Of a stretch of 64,000 nt of DNA, positions 1 to 13,000 are shown one piece after another. The translations under genes and the position numbers were made by a program. Source of the DNA: Sipunculus nudus (lineage: Eukaryota > Annelida > Sipuncula > Golfingiida > Sipunculidae); the NCBI GenBank assembly GCA_026874595.1, contig CM049309.1, positions 48,900,079 through 48,964,078 of the forward strand. The letters run 5' to 3'. Numbering within the stretch: position 1 is the stretch's first letter; every line of letters begins with the position of its first letter. The notes under the pieces are model-generated. The model was not told the DNA's origin, did not search any database, and worked only from the letters and a program-made list of their open reading frames with translations.

Positions 1-501
1 AGAAAATAAGACAATGGTAAAATATCATAGTATCACCTATTTGTCGTCAACTTGTACATTTAAGGTAAATATGATTATATCAGTGCTATCGGTTGTCTTA
101 TAACGAACACCTTTGACTAAGTTCTTTGTCGCGCGAAATGTATTGCGACAATAACTGAAACCATGTTAACAAACTAGCTTTCTATTTTGTCCACATGTGG
201 GATCATATACTACCATTGTTATTACCTTGCCTCAATAAGCGGTTAATATAGGCACTGTAAACTATAAATTGAAAATTGCTTATGCCCAGGTATGTGTAAA
301 AATATATTTTATTCAGTAACCCACAATCAGCCATTTTCACCTGTATGCAAGACGCGGGTCCAGTTTCCCTGATGTCAGGAACAGTTAGACCACGAACGGT
401 GGCTGGCCTTTTATTAAGATTTACTCCAAGGTCTAGTCGGCAATCGGCCCCGGCCCGTATTTGTCCAGGTTTATGTCTATTGCTGTCACCCTATGATTGC
501 C

Positions 502-594
502 CAGGGGCCTGCGGTTTATTAGCTGGTCTCATGGTTTGTTCCTGGTCGACAGCCGCCCCGGTTGATGAGGTCTCGCACGAGAAGTGCTGTGTCC
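502..594 (+). CDS. Possible upstream exon of the same gene (unproven)
   Basis: An open frame that extends well upstream of this segment ends here at CCCAG/GTAAAG (594/595) in phase 1, exactly the phase exon A needs. A plausible acceptor (GATTGCCCAG) lies just before 502. Joined, it would read HEKCCVP, Ala, then DSLVGT, adding two cysteines just before the PCPL motif. The distance to exon A (about 3 kb) is like the other introns. Against it, the stretch 345-620 is GC-richer than its surroundings and could be part of an unrecognised repeat, and the frame has no clear domain. Confidence 0.3.
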
Positions 595-701
595 CAGGTA
601 AAGGTCCCGTGCTTTTTGTCCGGGGAGATTTGAAAAAATGCCAATTCAGCCCCGATGTTATAGATTACAAGATACTCTGCATTTTATTGGTTATATTGTA
701 A

Positions 702-1860
702 GGAACATAGTTTACTTTAAGCATTATATGTATAACAGGTTTATTTTGAAGGCACCTTATGTTCATTGATCTGAGCTAGTAGTACATGTAAGGTTTACAT
801 ATTCTGAGGACAGAGGCATTAAATGTATAACCGCTGAGCCTATCTAGAACCAGAAAATGAAAAGCCTGTCATTTTTACAGCTGCTAGTAAGTATATGTTC
901 ATGAGTGCCCGGGTATTCATAAACTAAAAAGATATTGCATCTAGGGACTGATCCTGTTTGAAGCACAATCGTACTTGACTGGAACGTAAGAGACTTAAAT
1001 ATCATGAATGTAAATCCTTAGTGATGAGATTTAGGCGTATAGTTAAGAGAATTCATTTTTCCTTTTGAAATTTTCTAATTGGATTATTCTTTTGGACTGT
1101 TGCCTGATTTAGGACATTTAGCTGCACCGTTATCTGGGGAGTAGTGTATTATGATGGTTAATATATGGTGTACATGGAATTATGGGTTGTATTAAGAAAC
1201 AAAGGTTGACGTTCTTATTGGGCGCGACACCTTACGAAATAAAATATTTGAAAAAGGATTGTCCTTGGGAAGAAGCCAAAGGGGTATGCATGGGTACAAT
1301 GGATTGTTGTTTGTCTACTTATCTCAGCTTTCAAATATAATAATATATATTTATAAGAAACATATTTTGTTTACATTTCACTAACGCATGCCACCAAAAG
1401 GTGATGTCCTTTCCACAAAAACCCCCGATGCATTGTGGGTCGAAGATTCCAAAACCCACGCACCCTAGCTAGCAAACGGAATCCTTCATTTTGGACATTA
1501 AGAAGCAAAAGGTATGAGAAGGTAGAAGGGATCGCCCTTTTAACGGGTACAGCCTCAAGGTTATATATTAAAATATCAAGAATCTCTGGTAAACAAAAGT
1601 CCCCTTTTTAAGGTATTGTCAAGCAAGGATACACTGGAAAACATTAAGAGGAATGGTTGCTACCAAAATAATTTGAAGCAAGATTCCTCAGGACATGTTA
1701 TTTGTAAGAAGAAAGAAGAAAAAAGAGATGGACACCCTCGTATGTACGGATTACACGGGGTAGTACCGACACGGTTTTGTGTATAAGCATAGGTTTGACA
1801 GTCGATTATTGCCTCAACCTGCTTAGGAAAGGCTGTAGAACAATCTTATTCAATAATTGA
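702..1860. other. AT-rich non-coding stretch
   Basis: I see no conserved frame, RNA gene or repeat structure here. The same is true of 1-340. Confidence 0.5.
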
Positions 1861-2078
1861 CAGGGGCGGATCCTGGGAGGAGGGGCCCAACCCAGGAGGC
1901 CTCATGACAAAACCGAAAAAGGGATCCCCATGTCCGGAAAAGGAAGGGGTCAAGGACGTAAAAATTGGTCTGAATTCCTTAAAAAAAAACCCTGAAACCC
2001 CTTGCAGCGGCTGAAAAGTGTGGGGGGGGGGGGGGGGGAGGGGGTACCGACCCCTGCCCCCTTCTGGATCCGCTTCTG
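1861..2078. mobile_element. Short TIR element (MITE-like) with internal poly-G tract
   Basis: The left end CAGGGGCGGATCC is matched by the inverted right end GGATCCGCTTCTG at 2066-2078. The interior has a run of about 18 G at roughly 2022-2039 and the words CCAACCCAGGAGG and GTCCGGAAAAGG. The same words recur at 11390, 19961 and 20191, so this is a dispersed family. No target-site duplication is evident. Confidence 0.65.
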
Positions 2079-3576
2079 ATTTAAACTTAAGTGCTTTTCT
2101 TCTGTCAGATTTATCATAATTATTCATTTGCATTAAGGTCATCTATTCACTTGTCTTATTTGTAGCATTCATGTAATCTGGTTTACTTTGTATAGACATT
2201 AATGAGCTGCAGTTAAGTCCTGCGACAAGAAGGCCTTAAAACGCCCCCGTGACGGATGAATAAGCCTTTTTTTATTTACAAGCTGTTGGTGAACGCCCTC
2301 GGGTACGAGTGCCTATGTTGAACATCAGAAAAAAATATTGTTGCTTGCGCAGTAGCGACAGCATGTTAATCAACACCATGTTTTGTCGATTTGCCGCTAG
2401 ATGTTGTTATTGTTACGATCAGCAGCCATTTTGGCCATGTTATAACACGTGTAAGCAAATGGACGACCTGTGCACCAAGGAATCGGCGCTTTTCAGCTTA
2501 TTTTTGTAAATGTTGCGAGCGATCTTAATTTAATACACGTCATATATTCGAATGAGCCCCATTAAAAAGAATCTCACTCACGAGGCGCATTTCGTGTCAT
2601 AAGAATTCTCTAGGACCCCATCACGCACGTTAATACTACACACGCTGCGAAGAATCAAATCTCCAACAAATACACCATGCATTTCTATTTGATAATGCCT
2701 TCTTCTGAGAAATTTAATAATTTCATGGCTTTCCTGCGTGACTAAAAGATTTTCCCACTAACCACTAATGGTATGGGCAACGTTTTCAGCAAGCAGGTTA
2801 CTCGTGATAACTCGAATTTCTCCGCTTCCGTAATTATCTAATCAGAAGGGTCATCCTAAGATATGCCCACAGTGACCCTTTTTTACTCAAAAGCAGGGTT
2901 TCAGTTATATCAGTTTAATTAGTTGACATAAATCTGTCCTGAACAGATAAATGTTGGTTGCGTGACTGGAATTGTTTGCTTTTTTTACCATACTTGTAAC
3001 TAAACGGAGCATTTAAGTTTGCGTGTGGGTTGAAACATTGTGAAGTTTATACGTTTATTAACTTTCCAGTTATGTAAAAGTGTGTAAAAGTATATGTTCC
3101 ATCCGCTGTGGAATGTGCTTCACGTAAAATTTCACATTAACATGCACAAAAAAGAAACACATTTTCAAGATCTCATTGAAAAATGAAGACCTCTGTTTGG
3201 GGACCACAAGGATACACAAGTTACTTATCTTTATGTTTTAACTACCTTTTGTTTTCTTGATGGTCTTGATCTAATATCAGGAAGATTTAAGATTCTGAAA
3301 AGATTAAAAAAAGGTGTGTTAATGAGATAAAAATGATTTAAATACACCTGGGTATGTTTCAATAAAGTAACTCAAATATACTTGGACTTAAGTCGAATGT
3401 CAGGTGTGTGTCACTATGGCAACGATTATGACGTCACAGTTGTGCCCAGGTATTTTATCTTGTTCACAAACTCAAGTCAAAATTAATGTTATTGAACCAG
3501 ACCCCTGATGATTAATTATTACTTGGTGAGTATGTTTATTTGATGATAATAATGTTGATGATTATGGTTATTTCAG
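2079..3576. other. AT-rich non-coding stretch before exon A
   Basis: A 66-codon frame at 2309-2509 is cysteine-rich but lacks good splice sites and looks accidental. Nothing else recognisable. Confidence 0.45.
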
Positions 3577-3729
3577 CTGACAGTCTTGTTGGAACACCTT
3601 GTCCTCTGGCAAAGGGTCATTACAAAATGCTGTCTCACCAAAGTGAGAACTGTTCGCTGTCTGTACAAAGTCAATGTTCCGGCACGTCTCACCTCGATGT
3701 GTATTATCGCTGCAGACATTCAACCACAG
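3577..3729 (+). CDS. Exon A of the cysteine-rich surface protein gene
   Basis: The acceptor is TATTTCAG ending at 3576 and the donor is CAG/GTAAGA at 3729/3730. The exon carries two bases of a split codon, 50 whole codons and one base (phase 1 at both ends). It starts DSLVGTPCPLAKGHY and contains five cysteines, with the end SHLDVYYRCRHSTT. The minus-strand reading frame over the same bases is treated as a shadow. Confidence 0.75.
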
Positions 3730-6700
3730 GTAAGATTGTTTGTTATTATTGGGCCATACCAAGAATGTAGTTGTTCCATCGAATCGCCCGCTCTTTTTTT
3801 TCATTAGTTGATTGCTCTTTCATTATTTTTTTGGGGTGGGGTGGGGCACCAACTCCTCTGGGTTGATGATGTTATTTTATACTCTAGACGCGACCTCTTT
3901 AAAAATTCTTTACATGCATAAAAATAACAAAATAATCAATGAAAATGGATAACATTTTGTGTGATTCATATGGACAAAGTAAAGTGCATTGATTGCCACT
4001 TAGAGTTACAACTGTGTCTTACCATGTCAGAAATATTGCTCTATATAACAGTGTTGTCTTCAGATCGACATTATCCGAGGCCACGTCCGCTCTTTGTTCG
4101 GAGGTCCTAGTCCAAGTCACCTACTTCCAGTCCAGGTCCAAGTCCCAGTTCAAATCATATTGTTTATTAAACAAAGCAATAAGGGATTATATATATATAT
4201 CGGGTCTTATCCCTTGAAACACACTGTAGTGAATTAACAGTATAGTTTTTCTTCATCGTTATATATGTATACATGTTTATACTTTGACTTGATGACAAAA
4301 TCTACCATGTAAATCATATAGATATCAGAACATGGCAGAAAGGACCATTCTGTTTCGGTCAGAACTCCTGGCACTAAAAACTACAGTAAAAATGTTTAGT
4401 TCGGTACCTTCCGCCACATAGAATTGACTTCTTTCCCCGGATTACTTTTTCGTCTCTTAAGAAATTTTCTTGAATGGTGTGGAATTTTTTGGTACACTGC
4501 ATCACTTGTAAAACATGTATATAAAAGATAACCAATCTCAACCAATAGCGGATGTGATTTTATATGAATTACTTCAATGTAACCTGATATTACTTTAACT
4601 ATTATTACTCTAACCAGGGTTTTAATTAACACTGAGTCTTCACCGAATGACGTCACCGGCCATACGTTAGCAGCGAGATGTTAAGCATTTTGGTAAAACT
4701 GCATAAATTTCTGTGTCTCGATCAATTGCAAATATTTATTAACCCTTCCTGTCATTAATACCATTAAAATCGTACAATAACTCTTTCAAAGACAAAAAAG
4801 TACAAACAGGCAAATAGTTTAGGAAACAGATAAACAGAATGATAAACACTCGTAAGGATTGGCAGACAGACAAACAGCGGCCGTCAAAGTTCGGGGTTAA
4901 ACGCCCGAAACGGGAAAATGGTCAAAGATTCTCACCTTACATGTTGTTTATATATGTAATCGCTCCATGAGGTGTTTGAAACAGGATGTGGTCCCTTGTG
5001 GGCGTTAAGGCTCAGACAGTGCCTTATCAAGCAGGGACACAATTAATACAATTTTCTCCTGTGTATTGTCAGCCTTGAGACCCGCAAGCTTAAAGAGCTG
5101 CCTGGTCGAACTCTTTTTATCAATGATCAATTATATAGTCCTGCATATGGGCCGTGGACATTGACAATATGTGTAATGACTTTCTGTTAGGTCTGAATGT
5201 GAGACGTGACCGGCAGCGCAATGAACCTGAAACCGCTCGTTAAGGCTTAGCACTAATTCTCCAGAGGACAATCAAATCAAATTGTGCCAATCCGGAGCCG
5301 TTGCAATGAACAATTCACTGAGCGCTTGTGATGGAAGCATGCGCCGCAGCCATGGCGCATTTAATGTTTCCTAAAACATGGCTCAAAATTGGCCGATGTT
5401 GTTTACGATTTGCCCCGATGTGACATCGGCTTAAGATCGGGAACCACATCGGGAAACATCGGGCTATTTTGGGAAGTGTGACAAGATCCAAAAGACATCA
5501 GACATTTTTTACATGCGCAAATATTCTGCAATAATCTTTTAATCGGATCGGCATTCGGGAACATCATTGGCAATCCAAAATCATCGGGTCTCCAAGATGT
5601 AATTCCGATGTTTGCCGATCTCTCCATCTGTTACGGTGTTACGATGTTTCCTGATATTTCCTTATTCTTTCGTATATAACATTGAATTAATATTAATATA
5701 ATCTATATGCAGCTTTCACATTTTTTAATAATGTTTTTCTGTTCTATTTTTCTAATCTGGAAATAAAATGCTACATTTTTGTGAATACTGCAAGTGACTA
5801 TCATTAATATTAATTAAGATATCAACAAAATGAAATGAATTACTTCACGTAAAGGTTCAAAGGTTGCCCTGGAAACGGGTCAAGAAATATATCGAAGCAC
5901 AATTTTCTGAAGCCACGACCTATTTTTAGGTTGTATTTTGTTATACCTCCGGTTGGGGTTAACCTAATTCTAAGCCACTTTTAGGAGGTTGGCCGCTAGT
6001 CTAATATTTCATCGATGTCTTGATTTATCTCCGATTTCTACACGCCAGGCCAACCTATGGGTTCTTTGTTTCACGTAATCGGGATAGCATCGGGTAAGAA
6101 TTGGACTACGTCGGGACATGTAGCCCGAAGGCATCTTTTGTCTATCGAACTAAAATATGACACAGAGAGATAAATAAAAGTTATATCCAACGATTAAATA
6201 TTTGAGGACAATTTGTAATATGATATTATGTAACATTCCCAGTCAATATGCGTTATAGGAAAGGCCCCTGTGAGTTCATATGACCTTGGGGGAGGGCGAG
6301 GGTATAACAATCGGCATGTGTATAGGTCTGTCTGTCTTTCGGGATCTGTAACTAAAAACTTAAGACACATTTCCACTTAAAAAAAATACACAAGAAAAGT
6401 CTGTATAATATCACGGGCCTCTTTGAAGAAGATCTGACCCACCCAGATTATGGCATTATCGTATATGTATACATGCGAATAATTAAATTTAAATTCAATC
6501 TTTCATCCCAAGATGGCAGCTGGGCGAAGGTCTGCAGTGTCTCATTGTTCTTTTTTTTCTTATTTCAGTGGTCAATTTCTCGTGCTTGAAACATTGGACG
6601 GTTGGTTCCAGAACAAGGATAATTGTGCGTCGTACCGATGACTCGTTGAGAACTTCGAATTGTCTGGTAAGTACAAGAGGTATATATAAGAGGTTTATCT

Positions 6701-9700
6701 AAAAAAGTGTGAAAATTCCTAGAATAGGGGGTGTCGAAAGAAAATTGCAGGTTTTGCGACGGAAAATGGTGTCGTGGACCCTCGTCATAAAGGCTTTTAG
6801 ACATGTTAACTTTTCTCAGCCTCGTTGGAGTCTTTGGCAATCCAAGCTTATATTCCTGTGGACTTCCTATGATTGTTCTACGTTAAACCCTTGACTGTCC
6901 TAAAATTATCCAACAACGGTAATAGGTATATGTGAAAGGGGCTTACGGCTGGTAGAGAACAGGAGGGATGAGACAATTATCATGTAAAATATGTTTACAA
7001 ACTAGGTCCAGAACATTTAATAACAAAAGGGTTGTAGTCATCCAGCAGGCTTAAGAATCCTTCCACGATCATGACCCTGGAAATAAAAATCAATTAAATC
7101 TGTGACATGTGCTGTTACACTTCCTGAGGGTAAATTCTGGAAAGTATCCGTATTGAAAAAAGCTCAGGGACAGAAGAAAACGTACCGAGAAAAGAAAAGC
7201 AGAAAATGTGATTTTCTTTGAAACAAGATTTAACGTTTAGGAAATTTCATTTTATTACGTATAAATAACAACTGAACAGGTGACCCATATCTGAAATCTA
7301 TGCTTAACTTAAAAAAAAAGTCAATCAATTCTTAGCAACCGGAGACTACAGACACAAATAAAGCCACGCCAGAAAACTAATAAATTATTCTTTAACTCTC
7401 CAACCAAATATATTGAACTTGGTTTTATTTAATTCACTGACCGTTTGACTTTGCCAACTGGAAATTTTTGAAAATCTTCATACGAACAACACAACATTAT
7501 TCATCAAAATTGTACATTATAAATACAAGTAATAATTCCTTTGAGGGGAGTATAGCAAAGCAGTAATTAAGTAAACTTATAACGAGGACTGTGTACTCAT
7601 TTTCACCCATGAACTATGAAAATTCGGAGCTGCAATTCTGGAAAACAATTATTTTTTGTGTGGCCTAAAGATCATGCAGACACACGAACAGTGAATCCAT
7701 AACGACATACAATATGAAGGCAACGAATATTTTCATTGACCTGACCTGAACATGAGTACAGCAGGGTTTGACCTACGTTCAGCCTTTTTCACCTCAGACT
7801 AAACTCACCTGTTGTATTGTAACAGAGACGGAATCCATTCGGGAGACAGAATTATTTTATGGCTGCCGCTAAGGTTCAAACAATGAAAATCCCTGGAGAT
7901 CGAGCAGCAGGCAATAGATAGGGCGCCCGAGTTGCTGCCTTACCGGCTACAGACCCATAACAGATATTGGCTTGGGCTTGTCAAATAGGCCTGTGTAAGG
8001 CAGTGTTAAACCGGTGCACATTTTAGTTAAACAAATCGATGTAACCTCCATTGCCTGGGCATCTAGGTATAATATCACGGCATATAACCCGGCAGCATCT
8101 GTTACGCAGGAAAAATCAGAACTCAACAAATGTTAAACAACACCTTTGATGATAATGTGATATTGGAGGAGATGACACATTAGGTAATTTTCCTCTATTT
8201 TACACCGTCGTGGTTTGTAAGGGCTCTGGTCTTCTGGGTTTCGGGTGAACGTCATGGTCTTCCGGGCCGGCGTTACTGGCCGTGAATGCACGGTTCGGTA
8301 GTCTGATAGGGCCTACTTCGAGCCGCAAAGCACAGCATATAGAAACTGCACTGTAATGGTCATTCCTGATATCATCAGTGATATATCCCTGTTCATATCT
8401 GTACATTGGGTCACGATTGATAAAATAACAAAATAGAATATATGTAAATGTACAATAACGTGCCCCATCTCTATGGTAACTGACTCGTGTGACGCTGCAA
8501 GAAAGGAAATATGCAGACAGTGGGGGATAACTGACCTCAGGCCACACCAGCAAGTCAGTATAGAGACTGTGCTGAAAGTTGACGATTGCATCATGTGTAT
8601 TCCAACGGGGTTCGAAAAAGTCTGGGCTACCGAGCGCTTTCCACCGCAGTGCAAAGTGACCGATACCTCGAAGAACATCTGATTGTGCTGGTGATGTCTG
8701 CAATGTGATTGGTTAAATATTACGCACGGGGAATTCCATGGAGACAGCATTGCCTGGTGGCTAAACCTGAGCAACAACCGCGGTTTATTGCAGCGGGTAG
8801 TGTAGCGAATAGTTGAGCACAGCGTAACCGCTGCTTATGGAGAAATGGATGCTAATAACCCATTTGAGACATGTCTGCATGCGGTTAGTAATTCAACAAA
8901 CAAAGATACAGGGAGGTATGGCAACATAATATGCTAGGTTATTTTTTTGCAAATGATGTGAGTTGTTAGAAAGTACACTAACTCATCGAACGTTTGGTTT
9001 TTTTTTAAGCGACAGTATACTTGTAGACCTTTCTAATCGAGATTTTCAATGCCATTTTCCATTTTACAATTTCTGCCACTCTGTTATAATGCTCGGCAAA
9101 ACTAGCGCCACAACGTTTTCTGTAAAACACGCTGTGTGCCAGGCAGCACTGGCGATAAGCATTGATCTTCATTGTCTGCTGCTACACTACGTTATTGAAT
9201 TTTTGGCATCACGTGATCTTGTTAGAAAAATACCATAAGCTATACAAGTTCTTCGTACAATACACCGGATCTACCTCCTTAGGAGAGAGTGGTTGATAAG
9301 ACGCTAACAATATGATGCACGGGCTATAGCTGTTCATCTACTACCCGCGGGGTATACAGACTGAGCTAAGTGAGGGGTTTTATATAAAACTGGCATGAAA
9401 ATGATTTTACTCAATGATTTTTAAAGTAATCTTACATGGGAGAAACAACGGGTAAGAATTTATGTTTAGCAACCCAGCCTTATATATGTCATAGTTTTTG
9501 CCTTTTATTCCCAGTTCGTTCCCAGCATTTATGTCCTTTAGGGTCAACTATACTGGTCAGCTCTGGTTCTTGTATAACCTGCCAATATATGGTTCATTAA
9601 TATCTGATTTCGTATACCATTAGGTAACTTACACGAATGTTTGACCAATTTGTCCAGCAAGCAGATAAGTTTGTCTCATATGGCTCACTTCAAATTTATG

Positions 9701-10035
9701 TTTCGAAGATTCACATCAGAAGGGCAAACGTGCGTTAGGTTGTAACAGGTCTTTTAACCATTTTCACCTAACTCTTAAATTGCCAATGCAAACTGAACAT
9801 ACTAATAATTAGCTATTTGCTAACTAGCTTTCGTTTATGCTTTTATGTTTCAGATGATTCGAAAACGAAGAGACAGCGTGGTGATGGCCGTGGACAAATC
9901 GTGTAATATAGGGGTGCCTTTTTTGTTGAAGGGAATCCGAAGATTCAGGCTTAATGTCACGCCAGGTAAATATTTCGTGTCACCTGAATCCTTGCTCCTC
10001 TTTAGTGCTGTCGCCAAGTAAGGATACCCCCTAAA

Positions 10036-10098
<63 letters not shown>

Positions 10099-13000
10099 TC
10101 TAAACATTCTGAAACCAAGAATACGGGGCGAGTGGGCACTTTTTATGTTGCTTTATTTTGATAATATTGCTATTTAAATTTTGCAAGAAGAATTTGTCCT
10201 TTTGTCGTTATAATTTTAAGCATTATATTAAGTATTCGTCGAAATTTCGAAAGTGTACTACTTACTACAGATGGCTTGCTGCTTACTCACCAAATATAGC
10301 ATAATGGAGTATCGAAATTGATTTTTATGTGGTCCTTAAGTAGATACAATTTACGAGATAATATAGACAGACCCGTCTATTTTTCTAGTCCTTTAGTCAG
10401 TCTGATTGACCGAGCACTCAGAGTTCAATTCTCCAAATGGGAGATCTAGACCCAATCCTGCAAGTTCGGGAAGCTATCATTTCACGTAGAGCTACGTTCA
10501 GTTGGCATGCGGTAAGTCTATAGATTGCGGAAAGCGGTTTGCGTTATAAATTCGAGTAGGTTATGTATTAGGGGGGCACTAAAGCACTGTTGTATAGGAC
10601 TGGCGATCACAAAACCCTCTATTTTACAAAGCATCCTTAGGCCAAACACACAGTTACTGACCGGTCCCGTGGTCGCCTTATACCGTGCGCGAATTCCATC
10701 CCATACTGTGGGGTAAATAAGCGGTTGATTATGAAATGACTGGAGCGAAATACTTTCTGCCTTTGACATTCAGCATAGTAAACTCAGCTTTATAGGGTCG
10801 TTGTATGACATATGGACCCGCAAGGTTCATCTGGAGAGAACTGCATAAGACTTCATCTAACGGTGGTGTCTTCGACCTGCTTTTTCCATTATAAATTTGT
10901 GCCCGATACCTTGGACGCCGCTATTGATCTTTAAAGTGTCACTGGATTGCTGTATCATTCAGCCTTTCGGCTCCCCACCGTGTCTCATTTCCTTTTAGTT
11001 CAGGATCACAGAAACTCTGTTTGTTACAATCTAGATGTGTTATATATGCATGAACAGTTAACAGTTGGGTACCTTTGCCGTGTCGCAATCTTTGGGTGAT
11101 ATTTTTATACAACCACGTCAAATGCGGATTGTGTCCTCCAGGAATGCGTTGCCATTTTATTGACAGAATTCCGCAGCCTTAAAAAGTAGGGGTTTGTAAG
11201 TAAATGGAAACTTCTAAGTTTTGCATTTTTTCTCTGAGCAGTCTTTGAAACTGTTAGCAGTCTTTATTTCTGATATTGTCCCAATTTCTGTTGGCGTGAA
11301 TGCTTTCTCAAGAGGTGCCTGGAATCTTCAGGGAAGGGGGAAATAACAAAGTCAAATAGAACGAAGTGTAAGAAGTAAAAATAAAAAGAGGGGCCCAGGT
11401 CGCAAAAATTGGTTTGAAATTCAAAAAGGAGAGATGTTGCGGCCCTCCTGGACCCCCATCCGCATCCGCCCCTGATGTTTCTCTTTGGTTGGAGAAGGAA
11501 TCATGGTGTCTTTAAATGGTTCGGATACTGATGAATGACGTGACGTCATGGTCGTTCCTGAAGCCGCAAAGCTGACCTTGTCCTGCCCTCCAGTGGCGTA
11601 TTGTCGTGAGATAAGGTTCCATTCTCTTTGAGTTTAGCTGTGCTACACGTGTATGGATAATTTATTTAGCACATGTACACATAAAGCATCATACATCCTA
11701 CCTTGATGAAAAGAAACAAGTCCCAGGAGACACATCCATAAAGGACATAAACTGTTACTTTGTCAAGCAGTTCTTTAAATTCTTAATGTTGAATCTGGTA
11801 CACATTTAACCTATGCAGCCAATAAAACTAAGAAAAGCACCGAGAAGAGTAGCAAGTGGATTTGAATTAAAAGGATATGGGGATTAACTTTAAAGAAAAC
11901 GTGAATACCGTTCAATCTTGTAAACGTAACAATTGCATAAAACATCTAACATTGTCTCAACTAGCAGTTTCCCTGTACTTATTTGACGCTGATCATATGT
12001 CCTATGTTTATCTTTATTCCTGACTGGCTAAAATCGGTCTACTGTACGTATATTTGGTTACTCAATAAAGAGCGATAAGTTGGCTTGTGAAAGACCTTTG
12101 ATCTTATGCTTATGCACAGCAATGGTCTGTGTTGAAGAAACCCGACTCAGCGATTAGACCTTTGGCCTTTTTGTTCTTGGGGCATACTGATGGTTAGAGT
12201 AATTGATTCGGCGACGTAAGAACTTGTTGCCTTGAGCATTTGATCCATTGGATTCGTCTGTAATTCATATTAAATCGGCGCCGTCCACGTAAAAACTTTT
12301 CTTGATGGTGCACACGCTCAATTTATAACTTGCTACATGACCGCGCCCTTAACGTATGTTGATCTCTAACCTCACTGGTCGGATATAGGTTTCCCTTTCA
12401 TGTAAAAATAAAATTGACCGGGCAGTCTTTGTCATTGGCTGAATGATTCCGATCTCAAAGAATAATATAAAAATCCAACGTATTTGATGTCTGGTATATT
12501 TGGAGTTGAAAACATGTGCGGTATTTGCTCTATACCTATCACTATAATCAAAGCTTATATATGTTACAATCATACTGTTCTTTATTGTAACACAGGAAAT
12601 GTCTACGATTCAACACGCCCAAAAAACCTGAGGAATCAGTCTGATATCACTGATTTATAATGACATGATTTGTCTTTCGCCTTTTTATTCGCATATATTC
12701 TGCATTTGGAGATTTTTACTTCTGTATTTTGCATTTGGGAACTTTATTAAAGATATTTTCAACTGCCATATAAAGAGAAGAGCGGTCGATATGGCAGTAA
12801 TATATGGTCAATTGTATAATGTAAAAACTAAATTTCCGTTAAGAAAAAGGAAAAAGAAGTAACATTTGTACAAATAATATAACATATATGGTGGTATCTT
12901 TTATCAAATGTATGAATGTTAGTAATTTTTATCATGCAACTTATATAAAAAGTATTTTTCCAAATGGGCCTGGACAGTAATGCGTTAACAAGCTCGGTTT

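Noticed and set aside
8200-8777. Two overlapping minus-strand ORFs of 167 and 154 codons
   Set aside because: They lie antisense to the RecQ-like helicase fragment and show no domain of their own; treated as shadows.
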